A DNA stretch of 64,000 nt from Pseudorhodobacter antarcticus (GCF_900110135.1 NZ_FOCO01000004.1:1-64000), one strand, 5' to 3'; numbered from the stretch's first letter, positions 1 through 8,506 are shown. Numbers and translations are program-made. Notes: generated by a model from the letters alone, not told the origin.

Positions 1-218
1 CGCGACTTCCCAGCTTCAGTTTTTAGCCATCCGGCCAATTTATCAGCAAAAAGATCAAGCTTGCTCTGCCGATCTGGCGTCGTGAACTGCGGCTCAATCG
101 TGCCCGCGTTCAAATGCTTCGTAATCGTGTTGCGCGACAAACCAGTCCGGCGCGAAATCTCCCGGATCGATAGCTTCTCGCGCAAAGACATGCGTCGGAT
201 TATGTTCAAAAGTCCCAT
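1..218 (-). CDS. istA: IS21-family transposase IstA, N-terminal fragment (cut by window edge)
   Basis: The first 72 codons of an open frame starting with ATG at 218 and running off the window at base 1. The protein begins MGLLNIIRRMSLREKLSIRE and then shows an N-terminal helix-turn-helix (RRTGLSRNTITKHL, about residues 24-37). This is the well-known start of IS21-family IstA transposases, which carry a DDE catalytic core further downstream (not visible here). No stop or frameshift is seen in the visible part, so the transposase may be intact. Its product would bind the two terminal repeats upstream and act with the ATPase IstB. Confidence 0.85.
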   Translation of the reverse strand, partial: MGLLNIIRRMSLREKLSIREISRRTGLSRNTITKHLNAGTIEPQFTTPDRQSKLDLFADKLAGWLKTEAGKS

Positions 219-271
219 GTGTATCACTCCATTGCTCCCCGTGGCGCAGCGCGCTGGGGGAAGGGTCGCAT

Positions 272-326
272 GGCTCAATTCTCAGTGGAAATTATTCGAT
301 AAACCGGCTCACTTCTAAGTGGAAAT
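272..326 (-). repeat. IS21 terminal direct repeats (two 21-bp copies)
   Basis: Two near-identical 21-base copies, GGCTCAATTCTCAGTGGAAAT at 272-292 and GGCTCACTTCTAAGTGGAAAT at 306-326, differ at two positions and start 34 bases apart. They sit between istA and the element tip. Repeats in this place are the usual transposase-binding sites of IS21 elements. Confidence 0.75.
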
Positions 327-331
327 CAACA

Positions 332-564
332 CTCTATGGGTTTTGTCGTGGTGAGGTACTTCAATGGGTCTTGTCACCTCCTTTTCACTCAGGGTCTTCG
401 AGAGTGAGCAATGCTCTCACGTTTCCTGAGCATCGCACCGACATATTCTGTAGCGATAGCTTGAGCTGATCATCAGTAGGTCGATCTTTCCACAGATGCT
501 CAATCTTAGGTTTAAGCCTAGGTGTCCCTCCTAAAGGTACTGATGACGCTTTTGCGTTTCTCAC
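332..564 (-). pseudogene. Possible small gene plus the stump of a second gene truncated by the IS21 element
   Basis: Reading leftwards on the minus strand, a 59-codon frame can start at GTG 562-564 and stops at TGA 385-387. Immediately after it is a perfect ribosome-binding sequence AAGGAGGTGA (383-374), and nine bases later a TTG start (364-362). This second frame runs 11 codons (MKYLTTTKPIE) to base 332 and is ended by the IS21 tip at 331. The arrangement looks like a two-gene operon whose second gene was broken by the insertion. Neither product is recognised. The 59-codon frame lacks a well-spaced ribosome site of its own, so its reality is doubtful; the strong Shine-Dalgarno sequence is the best evidence that something was translated here. 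Confidence 0.3.
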
Positions 565-669
565 CTTCCTCTTCAGTCATACGGCCAACTGCTCCGCCCA
601 ACCGGGATGGGTGCTTTGTCGCGCATAGATATGCCGCAGCTGAGGAGCAATCCTCAAAGAAAGCAATCC

Positions 670-1179
670 ATGTCCAATATCCCCGCTTCCATCACATGCC
701 CTCATTGCGGTGACGAATTCCCATTCCGCAGTAACAAGAAGTTCTGTTCGCCCAGCTGCCGCAAACTCAGTGCGCAACGAGATCAAAGGAAAAAACAGCC
801 TGTGAACGCGACCAATAGTCCTGACGAGAAACGCAAGCAACACGAGGTGTTCGAACTGGCCGCTAGAATGGCTGAGACGCTATACTCAATGCCGCCGTTT
901 CAACGTCTTGGATACATCGAAGAGGTCGTTCAGCTTGCCAGAAGTGGGAACTGTCCAAGGGTCCGACAAATCCTAACAATGCCAGCACTGATACGCCCAA
1001 ACCCTGACAAGAAGCACCTGTTCCCTAGGGGGTGCCGAAGCTACTGCACAATCTCTCAAGCAGCTGACCGTTACTGTCTCATCTCTCCATGGAACTCAGG
1101 TGTCGCCGCAGTAGTTCGAGGGAAAGTATCAGAGCCTCCTACTGGTGAGATTAACGAAGTCATGGCTTTGGCGGCCTGA
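670..1179 (+). CDS. Unrecognised 169-residue protein with N-terminal cysteine (zinc-ribbon-like) motif
   Basis: I do not recognise this gene. The start at ATG 670 follows the purine-rich stretch AAAGAAAG; an in-frame ATG at 607 would add 21 residues with no ribosome site. The protein opens with a four-cysteine pattern, CPHC (residues 10-13) and CSPSC (27-31), which would suit a small zinc-binding knuckle, followed by a basic stretch (RDQRKK). A helical middle part and two more cysteines in GCRSYC (near 121-126) follow. Codon choice is richer in A/T-ending codons than in the core genes to the right, and it lies beside an IS21 end, so it is probably an acquired gene. A nucleic-acid-binding role is a guess from the cysteines and basic residues only. 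Confidence 0.5.
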   Translation: MSNIPASITCPHCGDEFPFRSNKKFCSPSCRKLSAQRDQRKKQPVNATNSPDEKRKQHEVFELAARMAETLYSMPPFQRLGYIEEVVQLARSGNCPRVRQILTMPALIRPNPDKKHLFPRGCRSYCTISQAADRYCLISPWNSGVAAVVRGKVSEPPTGEINEVMALAA

Positions 1180-1585
1180 TGCATCGGGTTGCTTTTGGGG
1201 GTAAAAATGTCACAGGCTATATCTATACACGGCTCATGGTATTCTCCCCCGTCACCTCAACAGACCCACAGGGGTGACAGAACGGACGCTGCAGGACCAA
1301 GTCTAGTTGATACTGCACACAGACCCCGGGGACCGAAGAGGGTCTCAAAGGCCCGCTGAGGGGCTGCATGAGCCACCGTAGACCATTCCGTAGACCATCT
1401 GGTGCCTATTGACGCCGGGTGGTCCACCACGCTACCCCTTGTTTTGCTGGTACTACCACCTGAAGAAGTGCCTGTAACGGGAATACAACTACCGTCTTGG
1501 GGCACCAGTTTTCACGGGCAAGCCAAAACCCCTTTCGCCCCTCGCCTTGGTTTTGTAGGGTCGGGGCGCAACCAGGGGGTCCATT
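1180..1585. other. 406-base gene-free stretch upstream of mutS
   Basis: No convincing gene is seen on either strand. It contains a tandem 12-base repeat, CCGTAGACCAT at 1376-1386 and 1388-1398, and several short G/C-rich inverted segments, but no hairpin with a T-run that I can call a terminator and no tRNA cloverleaf. A small open frame on the minus strand (1257-1505) has no ribosome site and low-complexity content. The stretch separates the accessory patch from the conserved genes that begin with mutS, so it could contain an old integration junction, but nothing shows this directly. Confidence 0.4.
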
Positions 1586-4210
1586 TTGAACACAGAAACC
1601 GTCACGCCCATGATGGCGCAATATCTGGAAATCAAGGACCGCAACCGCGATGCCCTGCTGTTTTACCGCATGGGCGATTTTTATGAGATGTTTTTTGACG
1701 ATGCGGTCAACGCCGCCGCCGCCCTCGACATCGCGCTGACCAAGCGCGGCAAACATCTGGGTGAAGATATCGCCATGTGCGGTGTGCCCGTCCATGCCGC
1801 CGAAGGCTACTTGCTAACCCTGATTCGCAAAGGGTTCCGCGTCGCAATTGCCGAACAGATGGAGGACCCGGCCGCGGCGAAAAAGCGCGGCGGCAAATCT
1901 ATTGTGGCCCGCGATGTGGTGCGCCTTGTCACCCCCGGCACCCTGACCGAGGACACGCTGCTAGACGCCCGCCGCCATAACTTTCTGGCCGCTTTTGCCG
2001 AGGTTAGAGACGTTTGCGCCCTGGCATGGTGTGATATTTCCACTGGTGAATTTCGGGTAATGCCCTGCCCTGCCGTGCGCCTTGGCCCAGAACTCGCGCG
2101 CCTTGCCCCAAAGGAATTGCTGGTCGCGGATGGGTTCGATTTGGGCTTGGATGATGGGCCTTCCCTAACCCGTCTGGCGCAGTCCAGCTTTGACAGCACA
2201 GGCGCGGACCGCAAGCTGTGCGATCTGTTCGGCGTCTCGTCGCTGGAGGGGTTTGGCCAGTTTGACCGCGCCGAAGTGTCCGCCATGGGCGCGCTGGTCG
2301 ATTATCTGGACCTGACCCAACGCGGCAACCTGCCCCTGCTGCGCCCCCCGATAAAAGAAGATCCGGGCGGTTCGGTGCAAATCGACGCATCGACCCGCCG
2401 CAACCTTGAAATCACCGCGGCACTGTCGGGTGGCAAGGATGGGTCGCTGCTGGCGGCGGTGGACAAAACCCTGACAGCGGCGGGCGGTCGCCTGCTGGAA
2501 CGCCGCCTGTCCGCCCCGTCCCGCGACCTGAACGTGATCCAATCGCGATTGGATACAGTAGCTTTTCTGCTGGAACAGAGCCGTTTTCGTGTTGATCTGC
2601 GCGATGCCCTGCGCCGCTGCCCCGACATCGACCGCGCCCTATCCCGCCTTGCGCTGGACCGGGGCGGCCCGCGTGATTTAACGGCAATTCGGTCGGGACT
2701 GGAACAATCGCAACGCTTGTCTGACCAGATCGGAGGCAAAGGCCCCACCCTGCTGCAACGCGCCGCTGCCGACCTTACAGGCCACACCGACCTGCACGCC
2801 CTGCTGGATGCGGCTTTGGTTGCCGAACCGCCCCTTTTGGCGCGGGACGGCGGCTTTATCGCCCCCGGATACGACCCCGACCTGGATGACGCGCGCAAAC
2901 TGCGCGATGATGGGCGCGCGGTGATCGCCGCCATGCAGGCCGATTACATCACCCTGACAGGCATCACAGCGCTAAAAATCAAGCACAACAATGTGCTGGG
3001 CTATTTCGTGGATGTCACCACAACCCATGCAGAAAAAATGCTGTCCGCACCCCTGTCCGAAACCTTCATCCACCGCCAAACAACAGCGGGGCAAGTGCGG
3101 TTCACCACCGTGCCATTGTCAGAAATGGAAACCAAAATTCTGAACGCGGGCAACCTGACGTTGGAGATTGAAAAACGTCACTATGCGACCTTAAAAGCGC
3201 ATATTTTGGCCCATGCCGCCACCCTGTCGGCCACCGCCCGCGCGATTGCCGAGGTGGATCTTGCCGCCAGCTTTGCAGACCTTGCAGCCGAAGAAAACTG
3301 GGCCGCACCCATCGTGGACAACAGCCGTGCCTTTGCCATTACGGGCGGCCGTCACCCGGTTGTGGAACGCGCATTGCGCAAACAAGGCAGCGCGTCCTTT
3401 GTCGCCAATGATTGCGATATCACGGCTGATGGTACAGCAGCAATTTGGTTGCTAACAGGGCCAAACATGGCGGGTAAATCCACGTTCTTGCGCCAAAACG
3501 CCATTATCGCACTGCTGGCGCAGGCGGGCAGCTTTGTTCCTGCCAAAACGGCCCATATCGGGCTGGTCAGCCAATTGTTCAGCCGGGTGGGCGCTGCCGA
3601 TGATTTGGCGCGCGGACGGTCCACCTTTATGGTGGAAATGGTGGAAACGGCAGCAATTTTGCACCAAGCCGATTCGCGCGCTTTGGTTATTCTGGACGAA
3701 ATCGGGCGAGGCACGGCCACTTATGATGGGCTGTCGATTGCCTGGGCCACGCTGGAATATCTGCACGATAAAAACCAATGCCGCGCGCTGTTTGCCACGC
3801 ATTACCATGAAATGACATCGCTGGCGGGCAAGCTGGCCGGGGTGGAAAACGCGACCGTCACGGTAAAGGAATGGGAAGGTGACGTGATTTTTCTGCATGA
3901 AGTGCGCAAAGGGGCGGCGGACCGATCCTATGGTGTGCAAGTTGCGAAACTGGCGGGCCTGCCCGATGCCGTGACAGACCGAGCCCGCGTGGTGCTGGAG
4001 GCGTTGGAAAAAGGCGAGCGGGAGGGCGGCAAACAGCGGGCGCTGATCGACGATTTGCCCCTATTTCGCGTGACCGCCCCCACACCCGTGAAACCAACCA
4101 AAGCGTCCGAGGTGGAAACGGCGCTGCGTGACATTCTGCCAGATCAACTGACCCCGATGGAGGCACTGCGCCTGATCTATGACCTGAAAGCCAAGCTGAA
4201 AGCGCCGTAA
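1586..4210 (+). CDS. mutS: DNA mismatch repair protein MutS
   Basis: MutS binds base mismatches and small loops as a clamp-shaped dimer and recruits MutL in an ATP-dependent way. The 874-residue length is normal. The mismatch-wedge motif is present as GDFYE (F32 and E34 in LLFYRMGDFYEMF), and the ATPase has Walker A GPNMAGKST (about 625-633), with the downstream DEIGRGTATYDG signature. The start is TTG at 1586, chosen because AGGGGG lies 7-10 bases upstream and the protein then has the usual short lead before TPMMAQYL; ATG at 1610 is the alternative. It is a single gene facing hrcA-grpE, with a shared terminator at its end. Confidence 0.95.
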   Translation: MNTETVTPMMAQYLEIKDRNRDALLFYRMGDFYEMFFDDAVNAAAALDIALTKRGKHLGEDIAMCGVPVHAAEGYLLTLIRKGFRVAIAEQMEDPAAAKKRGGKSIVARDVVRLVTPGTLTEDTLLDARRHNFLAAFAEVRDVCALAWCDISTGEFRVMPCPAVRLGPELARLAPKELLVADGFDLGLDDGPSLTRLAQSSFDSTGADRKLCDLFGVSSLEGFGQFDRAEVSAMGALVDYLDLTQRGNLPLLRPPIKEDPGGSVQIDASTRRNLEITAALSGGKDGSLLAAVDKTLTAAGGRLLERRLSAPSRDLNVIQSRLDTVAFLLEQSRFRVDLRDALRRCPDIDRALSRLALDRGGPRDLTAIRSGLEQSQRLSDQIGGKGPTLLQRAAADLTGHTDLHALLDAALVAEPPLLARDGGFIAPGYDPDLDDARKLRDDGRAVIAAMQADYITLTGITALKIKHNNVLGYFVDVTTTHAEKMLSAPLSETFIHRQTTAGQVRFTTVPLSEMETKILNAGNLTLEIEKRHYATLKAHILAHAATLSATARAIAEVDLAASFADLAAEENWAAPIVDNSRAFAITGGRHPVVERALRKQGSASFVANDCDITADGTAAIWLLTGPNMAGKSTFLRQNAIIALLAQAGSFVPAKTAHIGLVSQLFSRVGAADDLARGRSTFMVEMVETAAILHQADSRALVILDEIGRGTATYDGLSIAWATLEYLHDKNQCRALFATHYHEMTSLAGKLAGVENATVTVKEWEGDVIFLHEVRKGAADRSYGVQVAKLAGLPDAVTDRARVVLEALEKGEREGGKQRALIDDLPLFRVTAPTPVKPTKASEVETALRDILPDQLTPMEALRLIYDLKAKLKAP

Positions 4211-4234
4211 TTGGGGGCCGCGACCCCCAATTTT
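4209..4234. terminator. Bidirectional Rho-independent terminator between mutS and grpE
   Basis: Perfect 9-bp stem AATTGGGGG / CCCCCAATT with a six-base loop CCGCGA, starting inside the mutS stop codon and followed by TTTT. Between two convergent genes it can serve both. Confidence 0.8.
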
Positions 4235-4240
4235 AATCGC

Positions 4241-4810
4241 TTAGCTGGTCGAGGAGGATACGCCAACCTGCGCAGGCCGCAGCAATCGGTCATGCAGCAA
4301 GAACCCTTCGGTCATCACCTGAATGATCTGACCCGCTTTGGTGCCCTGAACCGGGGCCTCAAACATCGCTTGGTGCATCTGCGGATCAAACTGTTCCCCA
4401 ATCGAAGGGATAATCGGTGTCATATTATGCTTTGTCATCACGCTCAGAAGTTCGCGCAAGGTCAATTCCACGCCCGTGATCAACGCTGGCGCCTCGGCCC
4501 GGTGTTGATCGGTGGCAGTGTCCAGCGCGCGGCGCAAGTTGTCATAAACGGGCAGCAAATCACGCGCCAATTTGGATCCGCCATATTGCTCCGCCTCACG
4601 GCGATCGCGATCACCCCGCTTGCGGGCGTTTTCAGCATCGGCCAGCGCACGCATAAACCGATCGCGAAAATCATCACGCTCTGCGCGCAGGGCGTCCATT
4701 TCGGCCGAAGCCGCCCCGCCAAATTCGGACATATCCAAATCCGCGTCGTTCATTTCTGGGTTTCCTGCTTGTTCTTGGGCCATGTCGTCGTCTTTCCTTT
4801 TGTCACTCAT
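4241..4810 (-). CDS. grpE: Nucleotide exchange factor GrpE
   Basis: GrpE releases ADP from the chaperone DnaK, completing the DnaK-DnaJ-GrpE cycle in the cytoplasm. At 189 residues it has the family layout: an acidic, disordered N-terminus, a long helix forming the dimer coiled coil (roughly residues 30-85, rich in RAERDDFRDRFMRALADAEN), and a C-terminal beta domain with the typical GEQFDPQMHQAMF sequence. It starts at ATG 4810, six bases after the hrcA stop, so the two are transcribed together as hrcA-grpE, a common alphaproteobacterial pair. Confidence 0.95.
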   Translation of the reverse strand: MSDKRKDDDMAQEQAGNPEMNDADLDMSEFGGAASAEMDALRAERDDFRDRFMRALADAENARKRGDRDRREAEQYGGSKLARDLLPVYDNLRRALDTATDQHRAEAPALITGVELTLRELLSVMTKHNMTPIIPSIGEQFDPQMHQAMFEAPVQGTKAGQIIQVMTEGFLLHDRLLRPAQVGVSSSTS

Positions 4811-4816
4811 CTTGGC

Positions 4817-5896
4817 TTATCCCCGCGATCGGTCCGAAATCAACCGACCGACAAGTTGGGCCGTATAATCAACGATGGGAACGATGCGGCCATAATTCAA
4901 CCGCGTCGGGCCAATCACACCCACAGCACCAATGATCTTTCGATCAGCGTTCATATAGGGGGAAACGACCAGAGACGACCCCGAAAGTGAGAACAACTTG
5001 TTTTCAGAGCCAATAAAAATGCGCACGCCCTCGCCGTCCTCGGTCAGCTCCAGAAATTCGGCGATGTCACGTTTGCGTTCCAGATCATCGAACAAATGGC
5101 GGATGCGCTCAAAGTCCAACGCCTCGGTACTGCCATCCAGCAGATTGGCACGGCCGCGCACGATCAAACGCTCGCTTTGTTCACCCGCGTTTTGCCAATC
5201 GGCAAGGCCGGTTTCAACCAACTCCCGCGCCAAACGGTCAATTTCCTGCCGGCGGGTTTTAATCTCGGCTGTCACGGATTTGCGCAGTTCTGACAGGGTT
5301 TTCCCCTCGGCCAGCGCGTTCAAAAAATTCGCCGCTTCCCGCATCGACGACGGGGTTTGACCGGGGGGTGGGGTGAAAACACGGTTTTCCACATGATTGT
5401 CAGCAAACACCAAAACGACCAGCGCGCGGTCCGCGCTAAGGCTGACAAATTCGATATGCTTGATCGGTGCTTCATGTTTTGGCGTCAGGACCAAGCTGGC
5501 GCCTTGCGTGATGCCCGACAGCGTTTGACCGACACGGTCCAAAAGGCTGGCCACACCGGTTTGATTGTCGCCCAACGTGGCATCAATCAAATTGCGGTCT
5601 TCTGACGCGACCTCCCCCACTTCCAGCACACCGTCCACGAACAAGCGCAGGCCAATTTGAGTGGGAATACGCCCAGATGATGTGTGTGGGCTGCCCAAAA
5701 GCCCAAGATGTTCTAAATCCTGCATAACGTTGCGGATGGTGGCCGCGCTGATCTTCTCAGACATTGTGCGGGTCAGGGTGCGCGAGCCAACAGGATCGCC
5801 CGACGCCAGATACCCTTCGACAACAAGCCGAAACACCTCGCGCGAGCGCTGGTTCATGTCGGACATCAGGGCAGCACGGTGTTTTGGATCGGTCAT
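4817..5896 (-). CDS. hrcA: Heat-inducible transcription repressor HrcA
   Basis: HrcA represses chaperone genes by binding the CIRCE element (TTAGCACTC-N9-GAGTGCTAA) and is kept active by GroEL. The 359-residue protein has an N-terminal winged helix (RSREVFRLVVEGYLASGDPVGSRTL, with ATIRNVMQDLE as recognition region) and the large HrcA dimer/GAF-like domain. I start it at ATG 5896 because GGAAG lies ten bases upstream; an in-frame TTG seven codons earlier has no such site. No CIRCE element is visible upstream of this gene, so its own operon may not be autoregulated through CIRCE; targets such as groESL are outside the window. Confidence 0.93.
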   Translation of the reverse strand: MTDPKHRAALMSDMNQRSREVFRLVVEGYLASGDPVGSRTLTRTMSEKISAATIRNVMQDLEHLGLLGSPHTSSGRIPTQIGLRLFVDGVLEVGEVASEDRNLIDATLGDNQTGVASLLDRVGQTLSGITQGASLVLTPKHEAPIKHIEFVSLSADRALVVLVFADNHVENRVFTPPPGQTPSSMREAANFLNALAEGKTLSELRKSVTAEIKTRRQEIDRLARELVETGLADWQNAGEQSERLIVRGRANLLDGSTEALDFERIRHLFDDLERKRDIAEFLELTEDGEGVRIFIGSENKLFSLSGSSLVVSPYMNADRKIIGAVGVIGPTRLNYGRIVPIVDYTAQLVGRLISDRSRG

Positions 5897-6014
5897 ATCT
5901 CTGCTTCCAAAGGGCAAGGTACACTAAGGAGACTGGCACACATTCGTCAATGACGCTTGCATCCTTATCCACAGGGCGGGTAATTGTGCATGACACAGAA
6001 TTAAGGAGCATCCC
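5897..6014. promoter_or_regulatory. Divergent hrcA / rph intergenic region with a perfect DnaA box
   Basis: 118 bases between the starts of hrcA (minus) and rph (plus), so promoters for both must lie here or overlap the genes. A perfect 9-base DnaA box, TTATCCACA, is at 5965-5973. I saw no other perfect copy in the window. The rph ribosome site AAGGAG is at 6003-6008. Confidence 0.55.
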
Positions 6015-6728
6015 ATGCGACCATCAGCAAGACACCTAGACCAAATGCGCAGCGTTTCCATCGAAACCGGCGTCATGAAGCACGCAGAAGGGTCTTGCCT
6101 GATCAAGATGGGCGATACGCATGTGCTGTGTTCCGCGTCGATAGAAGACAAAGCACCATCATTTTTGAAAAATACGGGGCAAGGCTGGGTCACGGCGGAA
6201 TATGGGATGCTGCCGCGTGCGACCAACACCCGCAACCGCAGGGAAGCGGCGGCTGGCAAACAGTCTGGGCGGACACAAGAAATTCAACGCCTTATTGGGC
6301 GCGCTTTGCGGGCGGGTGTAGACCGGCGCGCACTGGGGGAACGGCAAATTGTGATTGATTGTGACGTGCTGCAAGCCGATGGCGGGACGCGGTGCGCTGC
6401 GATCACCGGGGGCTGGGTCGCGCTTCGTTTGGCCGTAAACAAGCTAATTAAGGCGGGCATAGTGACGTCTGACCCAATCTTGGATCATGTGGTTGCGGTG
6501 TCTTGCGGAATTTATGCAGGCCAACCCGTGCTGGATCTGGACTATGCCGAGGATTCGAACGCGGGGACCGACGCCAATTTTATCCTGACCGGTGGCGCAC
6601 GCTTGATCGAAGTGCAGATGTCCGCGGAGGGGGCCAGCTTTTCGCGGGTGGACATGGGCCAATTGATGGATTTGGCAGAACTTGGTTGCACAGAACTGGT
6701 GGCAGCACAAAAATTGGCGCTGGTATAA
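6015..6728 (+). CDS. rph: Ribonuclease PH
   Basis: RNase PH is a phosphate-dependent 3'-5' exoribonuclease that trims tRNA 3' ends, working as a hexameric ring. The 237-residue protein matches the family length and carries the conserved block [22 protein letters not shown] (about residues 75-96, written here as a description of the phosphate/RNA-binding region) and the [12 protein letters not shown] segment. The start ATG 6015 has AAGGAG seven bases upstream. It is followed after three bases by rdgB, and the pair rph-rdgB-hemW forms a plus-strand operon conserved in alphaproteobacteria next to hrcA-grpE. Confidence 0.95.
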   Translation: MRPSARHLDQMRSVSIETGVMKHAEGSCLIKMGDTHVLCSASIEDKAPSFLKNTGQGWVTAEYGMLPRATNTRNRREAAAGKQSGRTQEIQRLIGRALRAGVDRRALGERQIVIDCDVLQADGGTRCAAITGGWVALRLAVNKLIKAGIVTSDPILDHVVAVSCGIYAGQPVLDLDYAEDSNAGTDANFILTGGARLIEVQMSAEGASFSRVDMGQLMDLAELGCTELVAAQKLALV

Positions 6729-6731
6729 GAG

Positions 6732-7340
6732 ATGCGGCAGTTTACCGAGAAAACTCTGCTGGTCGCCACACATAACGCCGGGAAACTGACGGAGATATCA
6801 CAGCTGTTGGCCGCATTTGATCTTAACGTTATTTCGGCAGCGTCGCTTGGTTTGCCAGAGCCTGACGAAACGGAAGATAACTTTGTCGGCAATGCCCGCA
6901 TCAAAGCGCACACCGCAGCGCGCGCCACAGGATTTGTTACTTTGGCCGATGACTCTGGAATCAGCGTTGACGCATTAAGCGGCGCGCCGGGTGTTTACAC
7001 CGCAGATTGGGCTGAGACGCCGGCAGGGCGTGATTTTGAGATTGCGATGAAGCGGACATGGGCGGAACTGGAAGCCATCGAAGCGCCCTATCCCCGTTGC
7101 GCTCAATTTCGTTGCACCCTGGTTTTGGCTTGGCCGGATGGCCACGATGAAGTGTTTGAAGGCGTGATGCCCGGCGCCGTGGTATGGCCCATGCGCGGCA
7201 CTATGGGCCATGGCTATGACCCCATTTTCAAACCAGACGGGTACGACCTTACGTTCGCTCAAATGGCACCAGAATTGAAAAACAACATCAGCCATCGCGC
7301 CGATGCCTTTCGAAAGCTTGTTGCCGGGTGTTTCACGTGA
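6732..7340 (+). CDS. rdgB: dITP/XTP pyrophosphatase (RdgB/HAM1 family)
   Basis: Hydrolyses non-canonical purine triphosphates (dITP, XTP) to monophosphates, preventing their incorporation into DNA. The 202-residue sequence has the nucleotide-binding start THNAGKLTEI (residues 13-22) and the signature LADDSGISVDAL (about 75-86), plus GYDPIF and the SHRADAFRKL tail typical of the family. It begins three bases after rph. Its TGA stop (7338-7340) lies inside a perfect parS site that also supplies the GTG start of hemW. Confidence 0.95.
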   Translation: MRQFTEKTLLVATHNAGKLTEISQLLAAFDLNVISAASLGLPEPDETEDNFVGNARIKAHTAARATGFVTLADDSGISVDALSGAPGVYTADWAETPAGRDFEIAMKRTWAELEAIEAPYPRCAQFRCTLVLAWPDGHDEVFEGVMPGAVVWPMRGTMGHGYDPIFKPDGYDLTFAQMAPELKNNISHRADAFRKLVAGCFT

Positions 7341-7344
7341 AACA
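7329..7344. promoter_or_regulatory. parS centromere site 1 (perfect 16-bp palindrome)
   Basis: TGTTTCACGTGAAACA, identical to the bacterial parS consensus recognised by ParB. It spans the end of rdgB and the start of hemW. parB and parA are encoded 1.2 kb to the right. Confidence 0.92.
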
Positions 7345-8506
7345 GCTCGTGGATGAGGATTGGAAAACTGGTGGCTTTGGTTTGTACCTGCACTGGCCAT
7401 TTTGCCAATCAAAGTGCCCGTACTGCGACTTTAACAGCCATGTTTCCGCTCATATTGACCAAAATCAATGGGCAACGGCCTATATATCCGAACTAGACCG
7501 CCTCGGTATGGAAACCAAAGGCCGCCTTTTGCAATCAGTATTTTTTGGCGGCGGCACGCCCTCTCTTATGTCACCCGATCTGGTGCATAAGGTCATAGAG
7601 AAAATCCGCAACACTTGGACATTGGCAAATGACATTGAAATCACAATGGAGGCAAACCCAAGTTCGGTAGAGGCAGGGCGGTTCCGGAGTTATCGTGATG
7701 CGGGCGTTAATCGCGTTTCTGTAGGGGTCCAGGCGTTGAACGATGCGGACCTAAAAGCTTTGGGACGGCTCCACAGTGTTGCAGAGGCACGAAAAGCTGT
7801 CGACGTAGCACATGCGAACTTTGACCGCGTCAGCTTTGATCTGATTTATGCGCGTCAAAGCCAAACCCTTGCCAATTGGCGCGTCGAATTAAAAGAAGCG
7901 CTTGAGATGGCGGGAAGCCACCTTTCACTTTACCAATTGACCATCGAAGAAGGCACCGCGTTCGGTGACCGCTTCAAAAGAGGGCTGCTGCGCGGCTTGC
8001 CGAACGAAGACCTTGGCGCTGATATGTATATCGCAACACAAGAAATGACTGCCGCCGCTGGCTTTGACAGCTATGAAGTCTCTAACTATGCTAAAAGTAG
8101 CCAGATTTCACAGCATAATTGCATTTATTGGGATGCTGGCGATTATATTGGGATTGGACCAGGCGCACACGGCAGGCTTACACTTAACGGTACGCGCTAT
8201 GGATCTGAAGCTATTTCAAATCCATATGCGTGGCTAAACGCAATCAAAACCGGCACCCTACCAGAGAGAAGAAACATTATTTCTCGATCTGACCAGGGGG
8301 TAGAGTATCTAATGATGGGCCTGCGCCGCGATAATGGCATCGACCTAAATCGATACTATGGATTGACAGGCAGTCGCATCGACGAAGAAAAACTGCTGCA
8401 TCTTGAAGCCATCGCAATCACAGCTCGAAAAAACAACCGTCTTTTCGTTACGCAAAAAGGGCGGATGGTCCTTAATTCTGTTATTGATACCTTAATGGAC
8501 CCATAA
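7337..8506 (+). CDS. hemW: Radical SAM heme chaperone HemW (formerly HemN-like)
   Basis: HemW is a radical-SAM protein that binds heme and is thought to deliver it to respiratory proteins; it is often mislabelled as oxygen-independent coproporphyrinogen oxidase. The radical-SAM cysteine motif CQSKCPYC lies near residues 24-31, preceded by GLYLHWPFC, and VFFGGGTPSL follows. I place the start at GTG 7337, giving a GTGA overlap with the rdgB stop; an in-frame GTG at 7328 would add three residues. The protein is then 389 residues, normal for HemW. It converges on parB with 20 bases between and no obvious hairpin. Confidence 0.9.
   Translation: MKQLVDEDWKTGGFGLYLHWPFCQSKCPYCDFNSHVSAHIDQNQWATAYISELDRLGMETKGRLLQSVFFGGGTPSLMSPDLVHKVIEKIRNTWTLANDIEITMEANPSSVEAGRFRSYRDAGVNRVSVGVQALNDADLKALGRLHSVAEARKAVDVAHANFDRVSFDLIYARQSQTLANWRVELKEALEMAGSHLSLYQLTIEEGTAFGDRFKRGLLRGLPNEDLGADMYIATQEMTAAAGFDSYEVSNYAKSSQISQHNCIYWDAGDYIGIGPGAHGRLTLNGTRYGSEAISNPYAWLNAIKTGTLPERRNIISRSDQGVEYLMMGLRRDNGIDLNRYYGLTGSRIDEEKLLHLEAIAITARKNNRLFVTQKGRMVLNSVIDTLMDP

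Larger units (their letters stand above)
1..331 (-). mobile_element. IS21-family insertion sequence, left end (partial)
   Basis: This is the end of an IS21-family element that continues beyond the window start. Read on the minus strand it begins TGTTGATTTCCACTTAGAAG at about 331. It contains two copies of a 21-bp terminal repeat and then the start of an IstA-type transposase. Multiple repeated terminal sites near each end, with istA starting just inside, are typical of IS21. The right end, istB and the target duplication lie outside the window, so the outer boundary at 331 is set only by the TG terminus and the end of the second repeat. Confidence 0.8.

Noticed and set aside
1257-1505. Small minus-strand open frame in the gap before mutS
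   Set aside because: No ribosome site, serine/glycine/threonine-rich content and no recognisable pattern.
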